From Rhodamnia argentea (taxonomy: Eukaryota; Streptophyta; Magnoliopsida; Myrtales; Myrtaceae), in NCBI RefSeq assembly GCF_020921035.1, contig NC_063151.1:25922934-25986933 (forward strand): a DNA stretch of 64,000 bases, given 5' to 3'. Below, one piece after another: positions 23,880 through 35,492 of this stretch (positions within the stretch are counted from its first letter, which is position 1; each line of letters starts with the position of its first letter). The notes beneath the pieces are model-generated. The model was not told the origin of the DNA. It ran no database searches and saw only the letters and a list, made by a program, of their open reading frames with translations. A program made the translations under genes and the position numbers.

Positions 23880-24748
23880 TCAATCTCCATTTGAATACAT
23901 ATGATATGAACATGTCAAATCCAAAATTTGTTCGTCGTCCGCACGATAATCCAAAGACAAAACAATAAGAACATTGTATGTATTAGCTGACTTGTTATTC
24001 TTCACCAAATTAGCCGAATTGGAATTCTCCATCAACTTTTTTCTTTTAGCATTGAGCAAAGGATACTCATTTTTATAGTACCAGAATTTGTGACAACAGT
24101 AACACTTCATTTTTCTCTTGTCCTGGCCTAACTTAGACTTTGAATGCCCTTTACCATTACTACGTCTATCCCGATGATTCGACATTTCCCTAACAACTAA
24201 GCCATCGATTTTATTTGCACTACCACTTGCATTCAACTTTGTACACATATCCGTGAAATGTAGCGAGGCCTTCACATCCTCAAGTATTATGGATTCCCTT
24301 CTATACAACACAAAATTCACAAAATTCTCATACGAGCTTGGTAGAGAGTATAACACAATTAGAGCTTGGTCTTCATCATCTAACTTCAAAACTATATTTT
24401 TCATATTCATTACGATCTTATTAAATTTATTTAGATGTTCTTGGATAGAAGCGCCGTCTTGCATATTTAGTGTGTAAAGACGTTACTTCAAGAATAATCT
24501 CATCTTAAGAAATTTCTTCATTTAGAGCCTCTCTAACTTTTACCACAATCCGGAAGCCATTTCTTTATCAGAAACTTCACGAAGCACCTTGTCATAAATG
24601 ATAATTGGATGGTGTTGTGCGCCCTCTCTTCCATCTCCAAGGCTCTATTTAAACCTTCCAAGCGCAACTGAGCCTTCATCTTGATCCTCCATAGCCCGAA
24701 ATTATTTTGACCATCGAAAGGTGCCACTTCGAACTCGATAGATGTCAT
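23880..24748 (-). pseudogene. copia gag remnant
   Basis: A likely ATG at 24748 begins MTSIEFEVAPFDGQNNF, then LWRIKMKAQL, the start of the copia-type gag (UBN2 family). After a frameshift near 24600, the second open piece reads MQDGASIQEHLNKFNKIV, then LDDEDQALIVLYSLPSSYE and KASLHFTDMC, typical of the capsid region. The zinc knuckle is damaged: CYCCHKFWYYKNEYP keeps the first two cysteines and a lysine-rich context, but the Gly-His and final Cys positions are altered. It is not functional. Confidence 0.8.
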
Positions 24749-25080
24749 CTCAAACAAAAGATCGAAATTGCTTTGCTTTGATATCGGTTTGTTGCAAAAT
24801 AACACCAAAGAGATGTGCGAATTCAAGCACAAATAGTAAAGGATGAAAGCAACATCAAAACACACAAGACATGATATACATGAAAAACCAAAAATGGAAA
24901 AAATCATATAGAGAAAGGGGTTTCACTATCTTCAATAATAAGTATAAGAGTACAATTCACAGATCTAAAGATCTAACAAGAAGAAGTGAAGAACAAAGAA
25001 GAGGGGTAGAAGCGGAGACAAGCCTTACAATATGATTTGCAACATATCCTTTTATAGCCCCCTTCAAAATACCCAAAAAC

Positions 25081-26634
25081 AAGAGTGTATGGTCCAAAAT
25101 GCCCTTCTCATTAATTTGAAAGTCAAAACTCAACATAGCATAGTTATGCCCTTAGAAAGGCTCATGCAGCAAAGGCCTATGCATGGCTTGTGTTCACTTT
25201 CGACTTAATCGTAGGTTCCATACATATAGATTTTTTGTTGGATATATAATGTCGCAAAAAATGAAAATGATGCAGTTTTTGTAAATAATTTTTTTATGGC
25301 TATAATTTGATACATTCTAATTAACAACTGTCGATAATTGTACTCACTAGTAAAATCCTTCAATAATTTCGAGAAAGTAGATATGATTATCTAAGCATGT
25401 TTCGTTGATGATGCGATGGATATAATGTAACACCTTTCATTTTGTAAATGAATGTACAATGTAACTAAATTTGATAAAATTAACAAAAAAAGGGAGAGGA
25501 TAAAATGGAACATTTGTGATGCTTTTTTATATGACCCATAAGGCTAATGGTGTATATCATGGTCTCCGAGATTTACTTGTTCTACAATTAGTTTACTCAT
25601 AAAAACAAGAACAAACAACGGTAATGTGATTTCGCGTTGATCGGCTCGGCTTAGTGATGGTAGTTGTGCTTCTTCTTTTTTTTTGGGGGGGGGGTTCCTC
25701 TAACATATTCTCTTTGGGTAATTAAGTCATTGCATTTTTAATTTATTCAGTTGAGGCATCTAATTTTTATGTGAGGTGCAATCGAATCTTTCGCCATCGA
25801 TACCTTTGGATTAAGGTGATGCAACTGCCCAATGTCCACATGGCATTTTCAACACCGCAAATAGAAGAAAAAAATAAATAAATGTCAAACGTTATTGGAA
25901 ATGAAATGTAAAACTTTGAAAATGGAAAAAAGAGGAAAAAAGTTATAACCGTCTCGCCTCTCTGCAGAGCGCCGCGGCACCAGCACCACACCACACCACA
26001 CCACACCCAACACGCTCGCTTATTTTCAAACCCCGGCATTTTTATAGTGTTTCGGGTATGATGCACAATTTTATAGCGTGTTGTCGTAATTAAATGCAAT
26101 AGCATCATCGAAAGTGATTCACGACTTTTCGATTGAACTCGAGTCTTTAAGTTAAACAGCACGTATTGACCGCCAAAAAAAAAAAAAAGCGGGTTACAAA
26201 ACAGCCATCCGAAGCATCTGGATCAAATTCAAAAAAGACCTCAAGAGAAAATAAATAAACCCACCCTACCCAACCCCAACCAAAAAAAAAAGTAAACGCT
26301 CGAGCACTCTCTTGTCGGGTCGGATGACCCGTCGGACCCTCCACGTGATTATGTGGGCTCCCGTCATGTGGGGGTCCAGCGAAGCACGCTTGCATATTTA
26401 ATGATTAACTTGTCCTAAAGGTGCCTCCTAATCGTCATCAACCCCACTGTCCAATTTTTTCAAAAGTTCAAAACGATTCAAACGTTGCTTCGTGCCTCCT
26501 CAACCTCTATTCTTGTTTTTCTACTTGTCTCCATTCCTCCTTAGATCAGCAAATCAATCTCTAGATCGGGTCGCGCCCTCTTTCTGATTTTCTCGGATTT
26601 TGTATAATCTGCCTGCGCGACATTCAATTTCAAA
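25081..26634. other. Intergenic, AT-rich
   Basis: No gene recognised. Includes a (CACAC)n-like run at 25983-26007 and several homopolymers. The DNA from 26400 to 26630 is unremarkable. Confidence 0.5.
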
Positions 26635-27698
26635 GGGATAAATACACCGTGAGTGTCATAACTTGTGTACGACGTTCATTTGAGTGTCATAACTTTCATT
26701 TCGTTCACTTGAGTGCCACATCGGAGTAAAAAGTTTTTATTGAGTGCTAATTTCGACGAAAATCGTTTACTTGAATGTTACTTCCGACAAAACATCCTAC
26801 GTGAACTTTTTCATAATTATTTTAATTATTTTTTAATGACATGGATTTTTTTATAATATTTTTTGACTTTTTTTTTCTTATTTCTTTATTTATTTTGATT
26901 TTTTCATTTTTTTCATTTTTGTGCCATTTTTCCCTTTGGCCGGTGAGGGCCATCGGTGACCCTCGCCGGCCATGATTGGCCTGCCTAGGGGCGAGGGCCG
27001 ACGGGGCTGCGACGATCATTGCGACCTCGACGGCCGCGAGCGAGGGCGCAAAGGCCCTCACCAGATCTGTCGTGGCCGTGAGATCGTGACGGCCGTCGTG
27101 ACCCCTCGGCCAAGGGCCAACCGGCCCTCACTCTTGGGTCGCTCGCTCGTGGCCGGCGGGGGTCACGAGAGTCCTCGCCCAAATCTAGCAAAGGGTCTTC
27201 GCGCCCTCACACGCAACCGTGACGGTCATCAACCGGGGCCGTCGCGGCCTCACCGACCTAGGGTAAGCCGACCCTAGCCATTGGGTCACGCGGTGGTAGC
27301 CGACGATGGGGCCGGGGGCTGTGGTGGCTAGAGCGGTGGCAGATCCGGTAAAGTGCTCGTTCGGGGTAGCGGTCGCAGGAGGTGGAGGGGCAATGGGGAT
27401 GGGGGTTGTAGCGGCGGTGGAGCGATGGCGGGGACTCCATCGTTTAAGAAGGTGTAGCAAATCAAAGAGAGAGAGATTGCAAAATATATAAAAGATTATA
27501 CAAAAATTCACATGTACATAAAATATTCAAGAAAACTGTTTCACCCGTGCCATGTCATCTTTTCCGGCGTTCATGTAAGCGATGACACTTAAATGATTAA
27601 TTTTTAAAAATTATGGCACTCAAGTGAGCGAAAAGAAAGTTATGGTATTCAAGTGGACGTCATATATAAATTATGGCACTCACGCTGTACTTATTCCC
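26635..27698. mobile_element. Second Pack-MULE-like TIR element with perfect 9-bp target duplication
   Basis: The left end starts GGGATAAATACACCGTGAGTG and the right end is the inverse of GGGAATAAGTACAGCGTGAG. Inverted similarity continues inward through GTGTCATAACTT and CACTTGAGTGCCA for well over 100 bp. Flanking 9-mers are identical: AATTTCAAA at 26626-26634 and at 27699-27707. The interior (about 26930-27440) is strongly GC-rich, dominated by GCGAGGGCC- and CCTCGCC-type repeats. It shows no transposase and no protein I can name, so captured gene DNA is inferred from composition only. Confidence 0.82.
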
Positions 27699-27707
27699 AA
27701 TTTCAAA

Positions 27708-28380
27708 AGTGGCAAGTTTTTAAAAGAGCGTACTCGAATCTCTGAAACCGTGCTCATGGTACAAAGACGGGCCAAACAACGTGCGCCCCGACCTTGTTTA
27801 GAACGTCTCTGTCATTCGAGGTGCAAAAATAAGGTATTCTTAAATCGATTATGACCATGATATGCGTATCAACAGTCCATCGCGATTGATCTTTCGAGAA
27901 TTGATAAAAATTCGAAAATGGTAGTCCGATCGGAGCTAAGCACATGGACCGATATGTGCTTTCTGTGTGAATGCATGCGTTTAGATGACCCGTTTGGTGG
28001 AATTTACCGGTGCATCCTAATGGCCCGACGATTATTAAAATTTGTTAATTGAGCGGATTGGGATTGGATGTTAACGCAAATCAAATGTGTTTATACGACC
28101 CGTAGAAAGAGTAGAAACGACTCGGATGAACAAAAAAGAGCTTTCTTTATAACATTTCTCGCAAGAAAAAGTTAGATTCCTTACTTTTTGGTCAAACGGT
28201 CAACGGGGTTAGACTGTCATCGCATGATAAATTAACGTTTGGATCTTGGTTTTTAACCCGACATCTGCTAGTGCATCCGTTTTGATCGATTAATAAATAA
28301 ATTCGTTAGTTGTTGAGAGTTCAAACAGAGCAACATCCCGCTCTCGCTCCCACGGTCACCGACGCTGTCTAGAAAAGGCG
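27708..28380. other. Upstream region of the A2-type cyclin gene
   Basis: No coding sequence. It leads into the 5' UTR exon of the cyclin gene, whose donor is at 28530. MSA-like cores lie at 28195-28206. Confidence 0.5.
28191..28206 (+). promoter_or_regulatory. Two adjacent MSA-like cores upstream of the cyclin gene
   Basis: The sequence GTCAAACGGTCAACGG contains AACGG twice (28195-28199 and 28202-28206), the second as TCAACGG. AACGG is the core of the mitosis-specific activator element bound by three-repeat MYB (MYB3R) factors at plant G2/M genes. The position, about 300 bp before the inferred 5' UTR end, fits an A2 cyclin. Binding is inferred. Confidence 0.55.
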
Positions 28381-28529
28381 AAGAAGAAGACACACCTTCA
28401 GTTCTCTCTCATCGCCATCCTTGCGCTGCTCTTGGGGCTTAGAAGACGAGGCGGGGATTCCGCCACGCCCGCAAAAATCAGACTTTTCTGCATTCTGCAT
28501 CTATCTTGAACCGGAGGCGCTTTCATTTG

Positions 28530-29265
28530 GTATGTCTTCTTGCTCCTGTCGGCATAAGAATTGACTCGACTAACTTGGGGTTTTCTTGATTTCTTGAAAA
28601 AGCTGGCTTTTTGGAGATCTGTCGATCAGGCGTAGCTTTGTATGTTTCTTCATCTTTTGGGTTGGCAAATGCGGGACAAGAAATGGGTAATTTGAAAATC
28701 TCAAGTTCTGGAACCCAAGAACGAAGGGGAAGATCGTGGAGCTGAATTAGTTTCGAATTTCGCAGAGAATTCTTGATTTCTTCTCCCTCGTTCTCGTGGC
28801 AAGAGACATGTTTTGACTTTCATCTGAACTTTCTCTCTGTCATCGTCTCTTGCTCTTCCCCCAACTTGCAAGTCTGCAATCTCTGCAGGATGGGGAACTT
28901 TTTTAGTGTAGTTTTGATTTACTCAGCTGGGTTTTAAGTAGGAACGACAATGTGGGTCGAGAATAGCCAAGATTTTACTCTTTGCTTCGGTTTACGAGGT
29001 TGTGTAACATCACTTCCTTTTTTGTTTCCTTTGACTTCGTCCCGTGGTCGCGTTCTTCAATTTTCTGAACTGTAACCCAACTCTTGGCATTGTGCTGGCG
29101 AACTTAGGTTTCTTCAATTACGTTGTTATATTTGCTTTTCAAAGCACTTTAAAAGATTTTCCACAGAATCCATCCTCTATTCTTTTTCTTTATGATCTAA
29201 TTTTATATATCTCTGTTCATGGTCATGATTTTCTGTTCATGACGTGGATTTCTTTCCTTTTCTAG
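28530..29265 (+). other. 5' UTR intron of the cyclin gene (inferred)
   Basis: A CATTTG/GTATGTCT donor at 28530 and a TTTTCTAG acceptor ending at 29265 flank a pyrimidine/T-rich 736-bp stretch. The exon that follows begins 10 bases before the start codon at 29276. A leader intron is the simplest explanation for the lack of other start codons. Confidence 0.5.
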
Positions 29266-29275
29266 GCTCATAAAC

Positions 29276-31849
29276 ATGAAAAAGGAAACTCTAGGGACTA
29301 GTACCGTCGGAGCTGTTAATGGTCGAGTGACCCGTGCTCGAGGGGCTGCAATACATGCATCTGAGGAAATAATTGTTTCAGAATCATTTAGGCAGTCTAA
29401 ACAGCACGATCAGAATCATGCTTCACAGGAGAAGCCAAAGAGAGCAATTTCGGATGGAAACGGCAGTGCTGCTAAAAATGCATTTGCAAAGCGAAGTAAG
29501 CAGACAGCCCTTCAAGACGTAACAAATGTTTGCTGCAACAGCTTACATAAAGACTGCTTCAATGTGACGAAAATAGTGGTTAGTGTGCTATATTCATTCT
29601 GTTGGTGCAATGCATGTTTATCGCAGTATACTTTATTAGTCGAAACTCGAACGTATTTGGACGGAAATGAACTATGCATTTTGGAAAATATGTTTCATGA
29701 ACAAGTATTCAATGTAACATATTTAGCAGATACAAAAAGGCTGGAAACAAATAGAGTCAGGTCATGACGATCTCAAGCAACAATAGACGACATCTTTGAG
29801 TTAAGTATTCAATCCATCATTCTCATTCGCACTTTGGATATGCTAATTGTCAGGCTAGAAATGGGAAAAAGGCGGGGAATGCTCCAGTCAAGGTTTCCAA
29901 AGTGATTAAATCAGTTTCAGTGGAAGTCTTGAAGCCTCAGTCAGATTTAAGCGCAAAGACTATAACTGAAATGGTGGCCAAGGAACCGAGTTCAGCAACA
30001 GTTCTGCAGACAATCGAGCAGGAAGAAGATGCATCTTCATGGTCAAGCAGTGCTGGATGCACCATAACCAATTCTCAGCTTGAAAAAGATTTTTCTGGAA
30101 TGTCTTCACAAAATCAAGGTCCTTAAACAAAATTATAAACAAATACATACGAACTTGCCTACACAGAAGGGAAAGTTCATACAATTGAGAAGATGTGCTT
30201 CGACTTCTTGTAGCCTTCCCTAACTGAACATGTGATGCAAATGAGATACAATTTTCTCATCTTTCCAGGTTTGTATGGTGAAGTTTGCTCATACGTGCCA
30301 TTTTGTTTGGGTTTTGGTTACAGCAGAGAAAGAAAGCCTTCAAGAGATATCAACGATCTCAGAGAAACCACAAGTTACCAATATTGATTCTGATCAAAAG
30401 GATCCTCTGTTATGCAGCCTTTATGCCCCGGACATTTACAGCAATCTACGTGTTACAGAGGTTTGTGCAATAAACAGCATGTGCTATAGATACTTTGATC
30501 TCATATCAATTCAAACAACTAGTCATTTTTCGGCTTAATCTGAATTCTGAAGTACGCGAATCCTGTAGAGGCAGAAGTTTTCAAGAGATTAATATAGTAG
30601 CTGGATGGCAAATTCTCTGCCTGCAAAAAGCTTGAACCACGGGACTAATTTTTTAGCAAGATCAGATGAAAAACGTTCATGCAAAATGCTGGCTCCACTT
30701 AGAAGGAAAAGGCTTCATTTTAGTTTTATGCAACTTCTCCATGTTGGATTGCTCGGCTCTACTTGACGCTGCTTGCAGAAACCTCAATTGTGTCTTTATA
30801 AGTTTGAAGTTATAGCTATACCAAGATCTAGGAGATCAGTAGGTATCACTCTCTTCTCTAACATTGATAACTGCAATGCTAATTCATGCAATGAACTTAC
30901 CTATCAAGCTCCGCAAGGAATAACATATGATGAAGGGAGGGAGACATTCTCATTGTCGTTTTCTTGACCTTTCCCTCCAATATTGTGTTCCCAACCATGC
31001 AAAGGCCACAAGCACCAACCATGGACTCATTCCTCTTTTTTTTTTTTTGTCAGCTTCTCAGGAGACCTTGTTGTAATTTTATGGACACTGTCCAGAAAGA
31101 TATCACTCAGAGCATGAGGGGGATCTTGGTTGACTGGCTTGTGGAGGTCAGCATACCTCTGTGCTATTTTGTGTTCTCTATTTTCCTTTGCCAGTTCTGT
31201 AAGTTTGTTTCTGCCATAGCCAGAATTCTATTTCGCTATATATGCTTCACTAACCGCATATTGCATTGTGCATTTTCATATAATTGGAGAAAGGGTTTAA
31301 ATCATGTGCCTCCAATCCAGTGTTCATGCACACGTGAAACAAAAACCTTGTCCTGGATTCCTATTCTTTTACAGGAAAAGTCCCCGCTGATTTTTTCAAC
31401 CAACTTGTTTGCTCTCTGTTTTCAGGTATCTGAGGAATATAAGTTGTACCCAGATACTCTATATCTCGCCGTGTTTCTGATTGACCGCTTTCTATCTCAA
31501 AATTACATTGAAAGACGGAGACTTCAGCTACTTGGCATCACTTGCATGCTAATCGCGTCGTAAGACTGTTCCCATTACCTTTCAGTTTTGTTTTTGTTTG
31601 TCAGTTATTTCTGGAATGATATGTCTTGCATTGCACATCATATCGGTACAGCAAGTACTTGGCTGATCAAATATAGGAGCACATTTACTTCATCACCAAG
31701 AAGAAAGTAAACAATGGAGGACTAACTCTGAATAGTGGAGGCAAAGACATTAACCCTTTTTGGCTTCTAATGGAAGAAGTAATTTTATTCTCTCTTATCT
31801 GATGCTTGTTGGATGCATCAATATAAAATAGAGCAAAAGCTTTCCATAT

Positions 31850-31884
<35 letters not shown>

Positions 31885-33436
31885 AGGTAAATATCCTAGA
31901 TATAATAGATCGCTTCACATATTTCAACTCATAAAAATTGCTTCTTCTTTGGAAAGATCTTGCACTATGAATTCCAGAAACTACTTTGCCTCTTGTTTGC
32001 AAAGTTCATGAGACAATGTGTGTCCTGCGAAGCTTAACACTGTGTGCGCTCTTTGTCCTTTGTAGGAAGTATGAAGAAATTTGTGCTCCGCGAGTCGAAG
32101 ATTTTTGCTTTATCACAGACAATACTTACACCAGAGAAGAGGTATGCGCTACTACTCTTAACTGGCCTACTTGAATCTTCCACACTTCGTTGCTTACGGA
32201 AACAAACGATTTATTGTTCTTTTCATAACAGCTTTTCCTTCAAATTTTGCTAAGTCGCAGTGACTTATGCAATAGCCAAAGTCCTCGCTTGCTTTAGCTT
32301 GTTCCTTTGCCTAACCAAGATGCGCAACACTGACAGTTGCTCAACCATCATCATTATACAACCGAAATTATTGTGAATCCCATTAACTGAAAGGAATCAC
32401 CAAATTATGCATCAGGCAATGATTTCTCTAGAACTATGAATTCAGCTGTCTATTCAGATGTAAAAGATCCACACTGGTGTGTATTGGTAGGTATTGAAAA
32501 TGGAGGGCCAACTACTGAAGTATTTTGGCTTCTGCATTTTTGCGCCCACTGCGAAAACTTTCCTTAGGTACCGCAACTTACTGAACTCTCATTTGCTTTT
32601 CTTCCATTGGACTTATCTGCATTCTAAAAGCATCAAATATTTTGTTTCTCAGGAGATTCATTCGAGCAGCGCAGGCATTGTATACGGTAAGGTCATTGAT
32701 CTCCTCCATGCTCGCCTGAGCTTAGGAAAATGCCACGTTCCGTGTTCTTAAGAAAACTAACCATATGTCCATCAACTGGTTGTAAACTTTCCAGAGCCCT
32801 AGTCTGGAATTGGAGTACTTGGCTGATTACCTTGCAGAGCTGACATTGGTTGAGTACGACTTCCTGAGTTTTCTTCCTTCTCTAGTTGCTGCATCAGCTG
32901 TATTTCTTGCTAGATGGACACTGGATGACTCACGCCACCCTTGGGTGCGTTCTCTATCTTTCATTTATTTCATCTCCATGAGCTTACAATTTCATGATCT
33001 GGGTATTGACTTACCTTTCACTTTCTGCAGAATCCGACGTTGGAATTCTATACATCTTATAAGGCCTCTGACCTGAAGACGACGGTATCTGCATTGCAAG
33101 GCCTGCAATTGAATGCAAAAGAATGTCCACTAAGTGCTATTCGTATCAAGTATCGGCAGCAGAAGGTACACTAGTATAAGAGCTCGAAAAGTAGAACAAA
33201 GTAAAATAAAAAACCACTCATACTTGGCCGAAGTTTATTGCTCACATCATTGAAAAGGATATCTTACTTAGATTTTCTTATGTTTGTTACAACAAAAGTT
33301 GCGAAATTGCTATCCTTTTTCTGGTCGTCTTGAACTGAAATACAAGCTCTCGCTTATGAGCCTCTTTCCTTCTTCGTTGTAGTTCAAATCAGTGGCGCTT
33401 CTGCCTTCCACCAAAACCCATGAAGCGCTCTTCTGA
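29276..33436 (+). CDS. CYCA2: A2-type cyclin
   Basis: Eleven coding exons: 29276-29578, 29854-30118, 30324-30460, 31054-31146, 31426-31559, 32066-32141, 32491-32567, 32653-32686, 32795-32944, 33031-33165 and 33383-33436. All are GT-AG and phase-consistent, giving 485 residues. The N-terminal ~235 residues are the usual variable regulatory region, including [10 protein letters not shown] and the A2-type [10 protein letters not shown] motif. From residue 236 come [24 protein letters not shown], the A-type cyclin-box signature, then [39 protein letters not shown] and the C-terminal cyclin fold with [18 protein letters not shown]. The product binds CDKs in the nucleus and promotes S/G2-M progression. 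In Arabidopsis CYCA2 genes also restrain endoreduplication and act in stomatal lineage division. The closest recalled match is CYCA2;4 (At1g80370). The N-terminus has no RxxL or KEN motif. The 101-residue first exon ends at GTG/GTTAGT, the least certain join. Confidence 0.93.
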
Positions 33437-34255
33437 AGATGACAGTGCCGCTGACAATGCTCTAATCCTCGCTAATAGCTGACGGCAACATTTCCCCTGC
33501 ACGTATGAAGATATGTGAGGTTATGACTAATCCCAGATTCGGCGCTTTCACCGACTTGTTCCATACAGATTTCTAGTACTTCCACGTCTGTTCATACTAC
33601 GTACAGACTGCTCGTCATTGTTACTTTCATTCTTTTTAGGATGTACATGTTCGGATCCTGAGATCTCGGGATCCGTCACCCAATTTCACATAATTGCTGA
33701 TATTTTTTTTGTCGTTCTGACTTTAGTTAATTAAAGTTAACCATGAAATGACGACGAGCTCAGTGGTACTACTACTGTAAACTAGCTGGAGAGGATGTAT
33801 CTAGCTCAATGTAATCTTGAAGCAAAAAGCCTCCACTCTATTGTACTCCTTTTATATCCATTGCTCATTCAGTTCCTGTTCTGCAATACTTGACTTTTGT
33901 CTGATTTTCGCACGCTCCCTCCCTCGGGCACGAACGCGAGCATCAGCATGCTTTGCAACTAGCGTCGGCGTTTCGACCATGCGATGGAGCCGGGATTTGG
34001 GAAACTCTGCTTGGATGGATTCTCGGGATGCTACCATTTGATCTCAAAACTCTGGCAACTGATCGTTGTTAAGTGGACCAAATATGAAGTCAATACCTAA
34101 AACTAATTGGTAAGGTTAATGTTGGAAAAAAAAGTTGGTAATTTAATGTGTAGAGAGGTTAATAACTCCGATAAAAGTTGGTCACTTATCTTTGTTTGCT
34201 TTTTCTTCCTTTTTCTATTTATGAAAATAAAGCTATGGAGGCATTGAATTTTTCG
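33437..34255. other. Cyclin 3' flank
   Basis: Probable 3' UTR followed by intergenic DNA. No gene or repeat recognised. Confidence 0.5.
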
Positions 34256-34257
34256 AA

Positions 34258-34582
34258 GGAACAATTACACCAATGATCTTTGAACTTTGGCTCAACATAT
34301 AATGTCGTCTTCGAACTTTTAATTTTTCCAATGTGGCTCCTAAACTATAGCCCAATATTCAATAACGCCCTTGGGCTTGGTAAATGTTTAATCTAGTCCT
34401 TATATTAGTATATCACTGGATTGGAACTAAATTAAATTGAATAAGTACTAAAAGTTCGGGGATCTTATTGAACAAATTAAAAGTTTAGGTACAATATTAT
34501 ATATTAAGTTAAGGTTCGCGGATCACATTGCACGAATTAAAAGTTAGGAGACGATATGGAGGCTATTTGTGTCAATATATTC
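34258..34582. repeat. Small TIR repeat (MITE-like)
   Basis: The left end AATTACACCAATGATCTTTG with TCGTCTTCGAACTTTTAATT and CCAATGTGGCTCC is mirrored at the right end. Inverted, that end reads TTGACACAAATAG with TCGTCTCCTAACTTTTAATT and GCAATGTGATCC. A short AT-rich repeat without coding sequence. No clear target duplication was found. Confidence 0.45.
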
Positions 34583-34615
34583 TGTGTGTCCCTGTTCGTG
34601 TATTAATTGGAGGGA

Positions 34616-35215
34616 AAATTTCAAAAAATGCCCCAAGTGCCTTCATTTGTTTTTAAAAAAGTTCATAGTGAACCTTGTTTCGAATAAGGACCTAAAGTAC
34701 CTAATTATATTTCGATGAAGGGCTTGAGCTAGCGGGTCGGTCAAATGCTAGGTGGCTGGCGAGCATATGAATTTTCCGGTGGCCGAAATAAGGGCATTTT
34801 CGTCTCATATAATTTTGAATAAAAAGAAAATCCAAAAAATTATAAATCTCAATGGTTCTTTCTCTTCCCCACTTCGTGAACAAACGGACCTGAACAGAGC
34901 GAGAATCAGCGGGCACCGGCAGCGTGTGACTGAGCGATGGGGTGCGACCAGGTGGCGGCCGCGGTATGCGACCAGGAGGCATCGGCGTGCGAAGGATGAT
35001 GGATTTTGAACAAAAAACTTCCCCTCACGGCTCACACAAAGCCTGCCAAGTGTGAGGGCTTATGGAAGTGTTGCCCGAGCGAGGGCCGGCTGGCGCTGGC
35101 GATGGCGATGTGCGACCGGCGGTGGTGTGCGATCGGCGGCGGCGGCGTCGTACGATCTGGCGGCGGCAACGTGCAAAGGGTGAGGGATTTTGATCGAAAC
35201 CCAATTTTTCCTAAA
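34616..35215 (+). mobile_element. Single terminus of the GGGAAAATTTC MULE family plus GC-rich DNA
   Basis: The stretch GGGAAAATTTCAAAAAATG followed by CCCAAGTGCC, TTCATAGTGAACC, TTTCGAATAAGGACC and TGAAGGGCTTGAGC is a diverged version of the left terminus of the Pack-MULE at 18066. A GC-rich segment (34890-35190) with repeated GTGCGACC and GGCGGC units follows. No matching inverted end was found within 1.5 kb, so the element is truncated or its other end has decayed. Confidence 0.5.
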
Positions 35216-35492
35216 TTGGGAACTTCCGAAGAAGTCCATATCCGGGTCGGCTTCCTTTACAGTGTGTGCTCTCTGACATTTTTCGTCTCTGTGTTTCAGA
35301 AATTTCCCCTTTACTTCCTCGTAGCAGAGCTTGTGGGACTCAGCATATCCTTCACGGTTTCAAATAGAGCTCTATAGCTCCATCTGAGCTTTAGCATTCA
35401 GAAGCTGCTAATTCTGGCATTAGATATTGCTCAAGTGGACTGATGTTGCCATTCCAGCTCGTGACTCCTATTGAATTTTCATACTCCTTCAA

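Larger units (their letters stand above)
20460..25080 (-). mobile_element. Decayed Ty1/copia LTR retrotransposon
   Basis: Direct repeats at about 20460-20705 and 24843-25075 share long stretches (ATGAAAGCAA, GTACAATTCAC, ATCTAAAGATCTAACAAGAAG, CTTTTTATAGCCCCCTTCAAAA) and are probably LTR parts. Between them on the minus strand, in copia order, are gag, pre-integrase, integrase and the start of reverse transcriptase. Near 24775-24790 the sense strand has ACCGATATCAAAGC, close to the usual TGGTATCAGAGC initiator-tRNA primer site. The sequence 20706-21845 is not copia and resembles the LTR-like block at 2040-3612 in reverse, so the reverse transcriptase end and RNase H have been replaced or deleted. 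Frameshifts and stops throughout rule out an active element. Confidence 0.8.

Noticed and set aside
26970-27511. Several overlapping open frames on both strands in the GC-rich core at 27 kb
   Set aside because: They arise from GC-rich, stop-poor, repetitive sequence inside a TIR element. No frame has family resemblance.
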